A DNA stretch of 5,525 nucleotides, from the NCBI GenBank assembly GCA_023444765.1, contig JAEXLY010000133.1:1-5525 (forward strand), given 5' to 3'. The translations under genes and the position numbers were made by a program. Every line of letters begins with the position of its first letter. Position 1 is the first letter of the stretch. The DNA is from Pseudomonadota bacterium. GTDB lineage: Bacteria > Pseudomonadota > Gammaproteobacteria > Xanthomonadales > Xanthomonadaceae. Below are positions 1 through 5,525 of the stretch, one piece after another. A model generated the notes under the pieces. That model was not told the origin of the DNA, did not search any database, and saw nothing but the letters and a program-made list of their open reading frames with translations.

Positions 1-2
1 CG

Positions 3-671
3 CCGATGCCTGCCGTCGCAGCGCTCCAGGCACCGACGTCGCCACCGCTTGCCACCCCCGACGTCGACACGGCCGTTGAGGCCCTGCCCACGGAACCACC
101 GGCCAAGCCTGTGCAAGCGTCGCAGGCGACGGCCAGCGACGCAGCGGCCGTCTCCGTGCCCTCGCCCGCGTTCACCAGGGGCGCCGCCGTCGCCGCGGCC
201 CGCCGGCAACGCGCCTGGGCACAGCCCGCCGCCGTCGCAGGCCTCTCGTTGCTGCTTGCCCTCCAGATCGTGCTGGCCGATCGCGACCGCCTTGCGGCGG
301 ACGCCCAGTGGCGTCCGCTGGTCGGCGCCGTCTGCGGCGTACTGCGCTGCAGCGTGCCACCTTGGCGCGAACCCGAGGCGCTGGTGCTGCTCTCCCGCGA
401 CGTGCGTCCGCACCCGGACCATCGTGGTGCGCTGCGCGCCACCGCGTCGTTCCGCAACGACGCGCAGTGGCCTCAGCCCTGGCCGCAACTGGTCCTGGTC
501 CTGTCGGATGTCGACGGCCACGCGGTGGCGGCGCGCGCGTTCGCGCCGGACGAATACCTGGGCGGGGCGCCCGGCGCGCCCCTGCTGTCCAGTGGCCAGG
601 CGGTGGACATCGCGCTGGACATCCGCGAGCCTTCGGTCGAGACCGTGTCCTACGCCTGGGACCTGCGGTAG
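3..671 (+). CDS. DUF3426 family membrane protein, C-terminal part (5' end outside window)
   Basis: The frame is open from the left edge, so this is very likely the C-terminal part of a longer protein. Family members usually begin with a short CxxC zinc-ribbon domain that is not visible here. Counting from the Met at position 6, residues 1-58 are Pro/Ala-rich and look disordered. A basic stretch (RRQR, 66-69) follows, then one hydrophobic segment at about 73-91, then a probably periplasmic domain. That domain has the pattern I associate with DUF3426: a Cys pair (C110, C115) before VPPW, a beta-rich stretch with RATASFRN, an EYLGG turn, and an end in YAWDLR. The molecular role is not known. The stop is TAG, and fis follows 111 bases later in the same reading frame. 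The Met at 6 is probably internal rather than the start. Family assignment is fairly sure; function is unknown. Confidence 0.75.
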   Translation, partial: PMPAVAALQAPTSPPLATPDVDTAVEALPTEPPAKPVQASQATASDAAAVSVPSPAFTRGAAVAAARRQRAWAQPAAVAGLSLLLALQIVLADRDRLAADAQWRPLVGAVCGVLRCSVPPWREPEALVLLSRDVRPHPDHRGALRATASFRNDAQWPQPWPQLVLVLSDVDGHAVAARAFAPDEYLGGAPGAPLLSSGQAVDIALDIREPSVETVSYAWDLR

Positions 672-685
672 GTCGCCGCGGCGAC
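672..685. repeat. perfect 14-bp palindrome directly after the DUF3426 stop
   Basis: GTCGCCGCGGCGAC equals its own reverse complement and starts at the base after the TAG stop. As RNA it could fold into a 5-bp stem with a CGCG loop. No T-tract follows, so it is not a standard intrinsic terminator. It may be a weak 3'-end structure, a protein site, or chance in GC-rich DNA. Confidence 0.3.
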
Positions 686-692
686 GTTCGCA

Positions 693-722
693 TTGTCGAC
701 TGCGACCGCGAGGCGCTAGACT
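693..722 (+). promoter_or_regulatory. candidate sigma-70 promoter for fis
   Basis: TTGTCG (693-698) and TAGACT (717-722) each match the sigma-70 -35 and -10 consensus at four of six bases, with an 18-base spacer. Transcription would start near 729, giving a leader of about 54 bases before the fis TTG. The spacer between the DUF3426 stop and fis is the natural place for such a promoter, because fis usually needs strong growth-phase control. This is a match by eye only, and fis may also be read through from upstream. Confidence 0.4.
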
Positions 723-782
723 CGATCGCCCCGCGACGACCACGCCCCATGCGCCGCGTCGCCGGCCGCACCGAGCGCCCAA

Positions 783-1055
783 TTGAACACCGCAGAACAC
801 TCCGATCCCGCCATCCGCAGCGCACCGCGCGCGCCGCTGCGCGAACACGTCGCCAATTCGGTGCGACGTTATCTCGGCGACCTCAACGGCAGCGATGCCG
901 ACAACCTCTACCAGATCGCGCTGCGCGAGCTGGAGATTCCGCTGTTCCTGGAAGTGCTGGAGCATTGCGACGGCAACCAGAGCCGCGCGGCGACCATGCT
1001 CGGCATCCACCGCGCAACGTTGCGCAAGAAACTGCGCGAGTACGGCATCGGCTGA
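783..1055 (+). CDS. fis: DNA-binding protein Fis
   Basis: This gene encodes a 90-residue nucleoid-associated protein. Fis dimers bend DNA and regulate rRNA promoters, recombination and many growth-phase genes. The N-terminal half contains the dimer-forming helices, including PLREHVANSVRRYL (18-31). The C-terminal helix-turn-helix (about 57-87) has the family signature GNQSRAA (64-70), LGIHRATLRKKL (73-84) and the closing REYG. E. coli Fis has 98 residues with the same C-terminal pattern. The start is TTG at 783. Between the last in-frame stop (717-719) and this codon there is no ATG or GTG, and the next option (GTG at 861) would remove the first dimerisation region. The Shine-Dalgarno sequence is weak (CGAG at 772-775). 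E. coli fis follows dusB; here it follows a DUF3426 gene. The family call is very secure and the start moderately so. Confidence 0.93.
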   Translation: MNTAEHSDPAIRSAPRAPLREHVANSVRRYLGDLNGSDADNLYQIALRELEIPLFLEVLEHCDGNQSRAATMLGIHRATLRKKLREYGIG

Positions 1056-1076
1056 GCCGCAGCGCAGCGGGCGGCT
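1055..1076. repeat. 6-bp inverted repeat between fis and the purH -10 box
   Basis: AGCCGC (1055-1060) and GCGGCT (1071-1076) form a perfect 6-bp stem around a 10-base loop. The repeat begins on the last base of the fis stop and ends just before the TATAAT of purH, so it covers the expected -35 region. There is no T-tract, so it is not a standard terminator. It could be an operator or simply chance in GC-rich DNA. Confidence 0.3.
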
Positions 1077-1079
1077 GGC

Positions 1080-1085
1080 TATAAT
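1080..1085 (+). promoter_or_regulatory. -10 box (TATAAT) of the probable purH promoter
   Basis: This is a perfect consensus -10 hexamer in very GC-rich DNA, 30 bases before the purH ATG. I see no acceptable -35 hexamer at 16-18 bases upstream; the sequence there is CCGCAG-like. Such a promoter may rely on the strong -10 or on an activator. Transcription would start near 1092, leaving a leader of about 23 bases. The perfect hexamer and its position in the intergenic gap make a purH promoter likely. Confidence 0.6.
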
Positions 1086-1114
1086 TCCGCCTCTCTCCGC
1101 GCCCCTGCCCCCGA

Positions 1115-2701
1115 ATGACCCACGACCTGTTGCCCCTGCGCCGGGCATTGCTGTCCGTGTCCGACAAGACCGGCCTGATCGAATTCGCCACCGCGCTCTC
1201 GCGCCACGGCGTGGAGCTGCTCTCCACCGGCGGGACCGCGAAGGCGCTCCGCGAGGCGGGCCTGGCGGTGAAGGACGTCAGCGAGGCGACCGGTTTTCCG
1301 GAAATGATGGACGGCCGGGTCAAGACCCTGCATCCGGTGGTGCACGGCGGCCTGCTCGGCCGCGCCGGCATCGACGAGGCGGTGATGGCCGAGCACGGCA
1401 TCGGCGCGATCGACCTGCTGGTACTGAACCTGTATCCGTTCGAGACGGTCACCGCGCGCGCCGACTGCACGCTGGCCGAAGCGGTGGAGAACATCGACAT
1501 CGGCGGCCCGGCGATGCTGCGCTCGGCGGCCAAGAACTTCGCGCGCGTGGCGGTGGCGACCTCGCCCGACCAGTACGCCGACCTCGTGTCCGAGCTGGAG
1601 GCCAACGACGGAAAGCTGTCGGCCGCGAAGCGCTTCTCGCTGTCGGTGGCGGCGTTCAACCGCGTCGCGCAGTACGACGCGGCGATCAGCAACTACCTGT
1701 CCGCGATCACCGACGCATCGGCCGACGTGCCGGTGCGTTCCCCGTTCGCCGGCCAGGCCAACGGCAGCTTCGTCAAGGTGATGGACCTGCGCTACGGCGA
1801 GAACCCGCACCAGCAGGCCGCGTTCTACCGCGACCTGTATCCGGCGCCCGGGTCGCTGGCCACCTTCGAGCAGCTGCAGGGCAAGGAGCTGAGCTACAAC
1901 AACATCGCCGACAGCGATGCGGCGTGGGAATGCGTGCGCCAGTTCGACGCGCCCGCCTGCGTGATCGTCAAGCACGCCAATCCCTGCGGCGTGGCGGTCG
2001 GCGCCAGCTGCAACGAGGTCTACGAGCAGGCCTATGCCACCGATCCGACCAGCGCCTTCGGCGGCATCATCGCGTTCAACCGCAGGCTCGACGCGGCGAC
2101 CGCGAAAACCATCCTCGACCGCCAGTTCGTGGAAGTGCTGCTGGCGCCGGACTACGAGGAAGGCGCGCTGGAATACGCGAAGAAGAAGGCCAACGTGCGC
2201 GTGCTGCGCATCCCGCTGGCGCCGGCGCGCCCGGGCTTCACCGACAGCAAGCGCGTGGGCTCGGGCATGCTGCTGCAGACTGCGGACGACCGCGTGGTCG
2301 CGCGCGACGAACTGAAGGTGGTGACGAAGCTCGCGCCGGACGATGCGCAGTTCGACGTCCTGCTGTTCGGCTGGATGGTGGCGAAGTTCGTCTAGTCCAT
2401 TGCCATCGTCTATGCGAAGGACGGACGCACGATCGGCGTGGGCGCCGGCCAGATGAGCCGCGTCTACTCGGCCCGCATCGCGGGGATCAAGGCGAACGAT
2501 GCCGGCCTGGAAGTGCCCGGTTCGGTGATGGCGAGCGATGCCTTCTTCCCGTTCCGCGACGGCATCGACGCCGCGGCCGAGGCCGGCATCAAGGCGGTGA
2601 TCCAGCCGGGCGGCTCGATGCGCGATGCCGAAGTGATCGCCGCGGCGGACGCGCACGGCATCGCCATGGTGTTCACCGGCGTGCGCCACTTCCGCCACTG
2701 A
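1115..2701 (+). pseudogene. purH: purH, bifunctional AICAR transformylase/IMP cyclohydrolase, interrupted by an in-frame TAG at codon 427
   Basis: PurH carries out the last two steps of de novo purine synthesis: formylation of AICAR by 10-formyl-THF to FAICAR, then ring closure to IMP. It is cytoplasmic. The N-terminal MGS-like cyclohydrolase domain (about 8-150) is complete: RALLSVSDKTG (10-20), LLSTGGTA (35-42), DGRVKTLHP (66-74), NLYPF (105-109), ENIDIGGP (125-132). The transformylase domain has RYGENPHQ (226-233) and the catalytic pair K286-H287 in KHANPCG, matching human ATIC K266/H267. At codon 427, after WMVAKFV, the frame reads TAG where homologues such as E. coli have Lys. It then continues undamaged through GVGAGQMSR (441-449), SDAFFPFRD and RHFRH to a TGA. 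Read through, it is 528 codons long, the usual family size. Codon 429 is Ile (ATT) instead of the conserved Asn. The 426-residue product would keep the cyclohydrolase but lack the C-terminal part of the transformylase. The ATG at 1115 has no Shine-Dalgarno sequence. Identity is certain; whether the lesion is real is not. Confidence 0.93.
2393..2401 (+). other. lesion in purH: TAG at codon 427 and Asn-to-Ile at codon 429
   Basis: The codons read TAG TCC ATT where PurH homologues encode Lys-Ser-Asn (E. coli FVKSNAIVY). Codon spacing is unchanged, so these are substitutions, not an indel. AAG to TAG needs one change; Asn to ATT needs one or two. All the other Ile codons I read in the purH frame are ATC. 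Codon 429 aligns with human ATIC Asn431, because the 20-residue distance to the Arg of GAGQxSR is the same in both. Confidence 0.85.
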
Positions 2702-2717
2702 CGCCGGACTACGCGCG

Positions 2718-3803
2718 ATGGTGCTCGCCCTGCTGTTCGTCGCCGGCCTCGGCCTGCTGCTGACGGGAGCGGAGCTGCTCGTGCGCGGCGCATCGCGGAT
2801 GGCGCTGGCGCTGGGCCTGACCCCGATCGTCGTCGGGCTGACCGTGGTGTCGATCGGCACCAGCGCACCGGAGCTGGCGATCAGTGTCGGAGGCGCGCTG
2901 TCGGACGCACCCGACCTGGCGCTGGGCAACGTGGTGGGCAGCAATATCGCCAACGTGCTGCTGGTGCTGGGCGTCGTGGCCCTGGTTACCCCGCTGGTGG
3001 TGCAGCGCCAGCTCGTCTGGCTGGACGTGCCGATCATGATCGCCGCCTCCGGCGCCTGCTTCGCCATGGCGCTCGATGGACGCATCGCCCGCTGGGAGGG
3101 CGCACTGCTGGTCGCCTACGCGGTGGCCTATACGGTGTTCCTGGTGCGGCTGGCGCGGCGCAGCCCCGGGCACGTGCCGGAACGATCGGACATGGCGGCC
3201 AACGGGTCCGCCGGACTCGCCCGCCAGCTGCTGCTGATCGCGGCCGGCCTGGCGATGCTGGTGGTCGGCGCCCGCCTGCTGGTCCGTGCCGCCACCGAAA
3301 CCGCCACCGCGCTCGGACTGAGCGAGCTGGTGGTCGGCCTGACCGTGGTGGCCGTCGGGACCTCGCTGCCCGAGATCGCGACTTCGATCCTGGCCGCCGT
3401 GCGCGGCGAGCGCGACCTGGCGGTCGGGAACATCGTCGGCAGCTCGATCTTCAACCTCCTGCTGGTGCTGGGCGCGACCGCGCTGGTGGCGACCGAGGGC
3501 GTTCCGGTCAACGCCGCGGCGCTGCGTTTCGACCTGCCGGTGATGACCGCGGTGGCGGTCGCGTGCCTGCCGATCTTCTTCTCCGGCCACTGCATCCACC
3601 GCTGGGAAGGCGCGGTGTTCGTGGGCTACTACGCCGCCTACGTGGCCTATCTGGTGATGGCGGCGTCGCGCCACGCGGCACTCGAGGATTTCCGCGAAGT
3701 CATGGTCTATGTCGTGATGCCGCTGACCGCGCTCACCGTGGCAGCGGTGACGCTGGACAGCCTGAAGGCGCGCCGGCAGGCGCGCGGGAACCCCGCGCCA
3801 TGA
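2718..3803 (+). CDS. calcium/sodium antiporter family protein (CaCA superfamily, YrbG-like)
   Basis: This is a 361-residue integral inner-membrane protein of the Ca2+:cation antiporter superfamily, which exchanges Ca2+ for Na+ or H+. It has roughly ten or eleven hydrophobic segments and the two alpha-repeats that define the family. Repeat 1 has GTSAPEL (47-53) and GNVVGSNIAN (70-79); repeat 2 has GTSLPEI (214-220) and GNIVGSSIFN (238-247). The acidic residues E52 and E219 are those expected to bind the ion, and the paired repeats imply inverted-topology halves. A polar loop at about 147-167 separates the halves. The length is close to that of E. coli YrbG (about 325) with a slightly longer C-terminus. 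The ATG at 2718 lies 16 bases after the purH stop with only a weak GGA in front, so translation may be coupled to purH. The stop overlaps the next start. The actual substrate cannot be told from sequence; the family is secure. Confidence 0.92.
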   Translation: MVLALLFVAGLGLLLTGAELLVRGASRMALALGLTPIVVGLTVVSIGTSAPELAISVGGALSDAPDLALGNVVGSNIANVLLVLGVVALVTPLVVQRQLVWLDVPIMIAASGACFAMALDGRIARWEGALLVAYAVAYTVFLVRLARRSPGHVPERSDMAANGSAGLARQLLLIAAGLAMLVVGARLLVRAATETATALGLSELVVGLTVVAVGTSLPEIATSILAAVRGERDLAVGNIVGSSIFNLLLVLGATALVATEGVPVNAAALRFDLPVMTAVAVACLPIFFSGHCIHRWEGAVFVGYYAAYVAYLVMAASRHAALEDFREVMVYVVMPLTALTVAAVTLDSLKARRQARGNPAP

Positions 3804-4195
3804 CGCGATTCCTGCCGGCGATCCTCGCCATCGTCGCGCTGGCCGGCTGTGGCGCACGGCCCGATGCACTGGAGGCGGCCCGCGACGCGCTGGGGGCCAA
3901 CCTGCCCGAGCCCTACTTCGAGGATCTGGTGACCGAATCGGCGATCATCGAGGGCAGGCGGCTGGTGCTGCTGGTGCGCAGCCCCGAGGGCGACGCCGAC
4001 AGCACCCGGCAGCACCCCCGGTTCGAATTGCTGCGCCAGAGCGAGCAGGACGAGATGCCGGCGCTGTGCGCGCTGCCCCCGGTCCAGGCGCTGTCCGGGA
4101 CCGACGTGGTGCTGGTACGGCGCTTCGTCGACCGCCACGACAAGACCTTCTTCGAAACCACCCTGCCCGCGCGCGAGTGCGCGCCCCCGCCATGA
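3800..4195 (+). CDS. small predicted lipoprotein of unknown function
   Basis: This is a 131-residue protein with a short lipoprotein signal: Arg3, a hydrophobic core, then the lipobox L14-A15-G16-C17. Cys17 would be lipidated after cleavage by signal peptidase II. The residue after it is Gly, not Asp, which favours the outer membrane by the enterobacterial rule. The mature part is about 115 residues, soluble, and has two more cysteines (C90, C127) that could form a disulfide. I recognise no known domain. The ATG overlaps the antiporter stop (ATGA at 3800-3803), a sign of translational coupling, and a GGGAA at 3786-3790 is a usable ribosome binding site. The same frame is open far upstream, but the signal peptide and overlap fix this start. 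purD begins ten bases after the stop. No function can be assigned; the position only suggests membership of the same transcript. Confidence 0.8.
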   Translation: MTRFLPAILAIVALAGCGARPDALEAARDALGANLPEPYFEDLVTESAIIEGRRLVLLVRSPEGDADSTRQHPRFELLRQSEQDEMPALCALPPVQALSGTDVVLVRRFVDRHDKTFFETTLPARECAPPP

Positions 4196-4197
4196 GG
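4194..4197 (+). promoter_or_regulatory. ribosome binding site of purD
   Basis: GAGG lies 8 bases before the GTG at 4206 and overlaps the lipoprotein stop. The site and spacing support the GTG as the purD start. Confidence 0.6.
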
Positions 4198-4205
4198 TCC
4201 GCATC

Positions 4206-5507
4206 GTGAAAATCCTGGTCATCGGTTCCGGCGGACGCGAACACGCGCTGGCCTGGAAGCTGGCGCAGTCGCCGCGCGTGTCCGAAGTGATCGTCGCCCC
4301 CGGCAACGCCGGCACCGCGCGCGAGCCGCGCTGCCGCAATGCCGCGGTCAAGGTCGGCGACCTCGACGGCCTGCTGCAGCTGGCGCGCGAGGAGGACGTG
4401 GCGCTGACCGTCGTCGGCCCCGAGGTCCCGCTGGTGGCCGGCGTGGTCGACCGCTTCCGCCAAGCCGGCCTGCGCATCTTCGGGCCCAGCGCCGCGGCGG
4501 CGCAGCTCGAAGGGAGCAAGGCCTTCGCCAAGGATTTCCTCGCCCGCCACGGCATCCCCACTGCGTTCTACGCGGTGCATACCGAGGTGGATGCAGCGCT
4601 CGCCTACGTGCGCGACAAGGGCGCGCCCATCGTGGTCAAGGCCGATGGCCTGGCCGCGGGCAAGGGCGTGATCGTCGCCATGACGCTGGACGAGGCGGAA
4701 GCCGCGGTGCGCGACATGCTCGCCGGCAATGCCTTTGGCGACGCCGGCGCGCGCGTGGTCATCGAGGAGTTCCTCGACGGCGAGGAAGCCAGTTTCATCT
4801 CCATGGTCGATGGCCGCACCGCCCTGCCGATGGCCACCAGCCAGGACCACAAGCGCGTGGGCGATGGCGACACCGGCCCCAACACCGGCGGCATGGGCGC
4901 GTACTCGCCGGCGCCGGTGGTCACCCCGGAGGTGCATGCGCGGGTGATGCGCGAGATCGTGGAACCGACCGTGGCGGGCATGGCCGCCGACGGTGTGCCG
5001 TTCACCGGCTTCCTCTACGCCGGCCTGATGATCGATGCCACTGGCGCGCCGAAGGTGATCGAATTCAACGTGCGCTTCGGCGATCCGGAAACCCAGCCGG
5101 TGATGCTGCGCCTGCAGTCCGACCTCGTGGACCTGGTCGAGGCGGCGCTGGACGGGCGGCTCGACAGCGCCGAGGCGCTGTGGGATCCGCGCCCGTCGCT
5201 GGGCGTGGTGATGGCGGCCCGGCCCTACCCCGACACGCCGCGGACCGGCGACGTGATCTCCGGACTGGATGATTCCACCGCCGGCGATCCGCCGGTGAAG
5301 GTGTTCCACGCCGGCACGGCCCTCGACGCGGACGGCAACGTCGTCAGCGCCGGCGGCCGCGTGCTGTGCGTGGCCGCGCTCGGCGCCTCGGTGCGCGAAG
5401 CGCAGCGCAACGCGTACGCACGCGTGGAATCGATCGGCTGGGCCCACGAGTTCCATCGCGGCGACATCGGCTGGCGCGCGATCGCGCGCGAGCAGGGGAC
5501 GACCTGA
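4206..5507 (+). CDS. purD: phosphoribosylamine-glycine ligase (GAR synthetase)
   Basis: PurD joins glycine to 5-phosphoribosylamine using ATP, giving glycinamide ribonucleotide, step 2 of de novo purine synthesis in the cytoplasm. The protein is complete at 433 residues (E. coli PurD is 429). Domains in order: the N-domain with GSGGREHALAW (7-17) and VVGPEVPLV (69-77); the ATP-grasp region with GPSAAAAQLEGSKAFAK (93-109), PIVVKADGLAAGKGV (141-155) and EEFLDGEEAS (187-196); DHKRVGDGDTGPNTGGMGAYSP (214-235); and the GARS signature RFGDPExQ (290-297), whose acidic residues bind Mg-ATP; then a C-terminal domain including GVVMAARPYP (333-342). The GTG start gives the canonical MKILVIGSGG N-terminus and has GAGG 8 bases before it. 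Nothing appears broken. In E. coli purD directly follows purH; here two genes lie between them, in what looks like one operon. Confidence 0.97.
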   Translation: MKILVIGSGGREHALAWKLAQSPRVSEVIVAPGNAGTAREPRCRNAAVKVGDLDGLLQLAREEDVALTVVGPEVPLVAGVVDRFRQAGLRIFGPSAAAAQLEGSKAFAKDFLARHGIPTAFYAVHTEVDAALAYVRDKGAPIVVKADGLAAGKGVIVAMTLDEAEAAVRDMLAGNAFGDAGARVVIEEFLDGEEASFISMVDGRTALPMATSQDHKRVGDGDTGPNTGGMGAYSPAPVVTPEVHARVMREIVEPTVAGMAADGVPFTGFLYAGLMIDATGAPKVIEFNVRFGDPETQPVMLRLQSDLVDLVEAALDGRLDSAEALWDPRPSLGVVMAARPYPDTPRTGDVISGLDDSTAGDPPVKVFHAGTALDADGNVVSAGGRVLCVAALGASVREAQRNAYARVESIGWAHEFHRGDIGWRAIAREQGTT

Positions 5508-5509
5508 GG

Positions 5510-5521
5510 CGGGGCACCCCG
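5510..5521. repeat. GC-rich inverted repeat after purD, possibly the start of a terminator
   Basis: CGGGG-CA-CCCCG lies three bases past the purD stop and could form a 4-bp stem with a GCAC loop. The window ends four bases later, so a T-tract cannot be checked. It may be the beginning of an intrinsic terminator or merely GC-rich sequence. Confidence 0.25.
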
Positions 5522-5525
5522 GCGC

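Noticed and set aside
672..685. Palindrome after DUF3426 as an intrinsic terminator
   Set aside because: The stem is only 5 bp and no run of T follows.
749..751. ATG at 749 as an alternative fis start
   Set aside because: It is 34 bases before the TTG and so not in the fis frame.
2380..2410. A frameshift as the cause of the purH break
   Set aside because: The codon register is the same before and after the TAG (AKFV ... AIVYAK), and residue spacing matches human ATIC exactly, so no insertion or deletion is needed.
2438..2701. Separate small gene starting at GTG 2438, after the purH TAG
   Set aside because: It is the C-terminal end of PurH in the same frame. It starts in the middle of a conserved strand (IGVGAGQ), has no well-placed ribosome binding site and could not fold as its own domain.
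895..2763. Plus-strand open frame of 622 codons in another frame across fis and purH
   Set aside because: It is Arg/Gly/Ala-rich out-of-frame translation of conserved genes with no motifs of its own.
1079..3085. Very long open frame on the minus strand (668 codons) opposite purH and the antiporter
   Set aside because: It lies opposite well-conserved genes, its protein is low-complexity (rich in Arg, His, Ala), and high GC removes stops from non-coding frames. It is a shadow.
2709..3869. Minus-strand open frame of 386 codons rich in His, Gln and Arg
   Set aside because: This is the antisense of the hydrophobic codons of the antiporter; the composition is that of an antisense shadow, not a real protein.
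3945..5456. Minus-strand open frame of 503 codons opposite purD
   Set aside because: It is fully explained by purD codon bias on the other strand and shows no recognisable domain.

Overview
The window is high-GC DNA with every supported gene on the + strand and almost no non-coding space. The proteins and their order (DUF3426 zinc-ribbon-type protein, Fis, PurH, CaCA antiporter, small lipoprotein, PurD) fit a gammaproteobacterium of the Xanthomonadaceae/Lysobacteraceae type (Lysobacter, Luteimonas or Xanthomonas relatives). That placement is inferred from remembered family similarity and gene order, not from a search.

Layout: the window opens inside a gene whose C-terminal half, a single-pass membrane DUF3426 protein, ends at 671. 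A 111-base spacer with a plausible sigma-70 promoter leads to fis (783-1055, TTG start). A 59-base spacer follows. It carries a perfect TATAAT box and a small inverted repeat, and leads into purH. The purH frame runs from 1115 to 2701 but is broken by an in-frame TAG at 2393-2395. Sixteen bases later comes a Ca2+/Na+ antiporter-family gene (2718-3803). Its stop overlaps the ATG of a 131-residue predicted lipoprotein (3800-4195). After ten bases purD begins at a GTG (4206-5507). The last 18 bases hold a short GC-rich inverted repeat.

How the genes work together: PurD makes glycinamide ribonucleotide (step 2 of de novo purine synthesis) and PurH performs the last two steps to IMP. They are probably co-transcribed, with the antiporter and lipoprotein lying between them, and Fis just upstream is a growth-phase nucleoid protein. 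The notable point is that purH is not intact as written. A TAG replaces the expected Lys codon at 427, and two codons later an Ile (ATT) replaces an Asn that matches human ATIC Asn431 in the transformylase site. The frame is otherwise well preserved on both sides. This means either a local sequence error or a very recent lesion that would abolish AICAR transformylase. Recoding or readthrough is possible but poorly supported. I found no convincing previously undescribed system, RNA gene, mobile element or CRISPR array.
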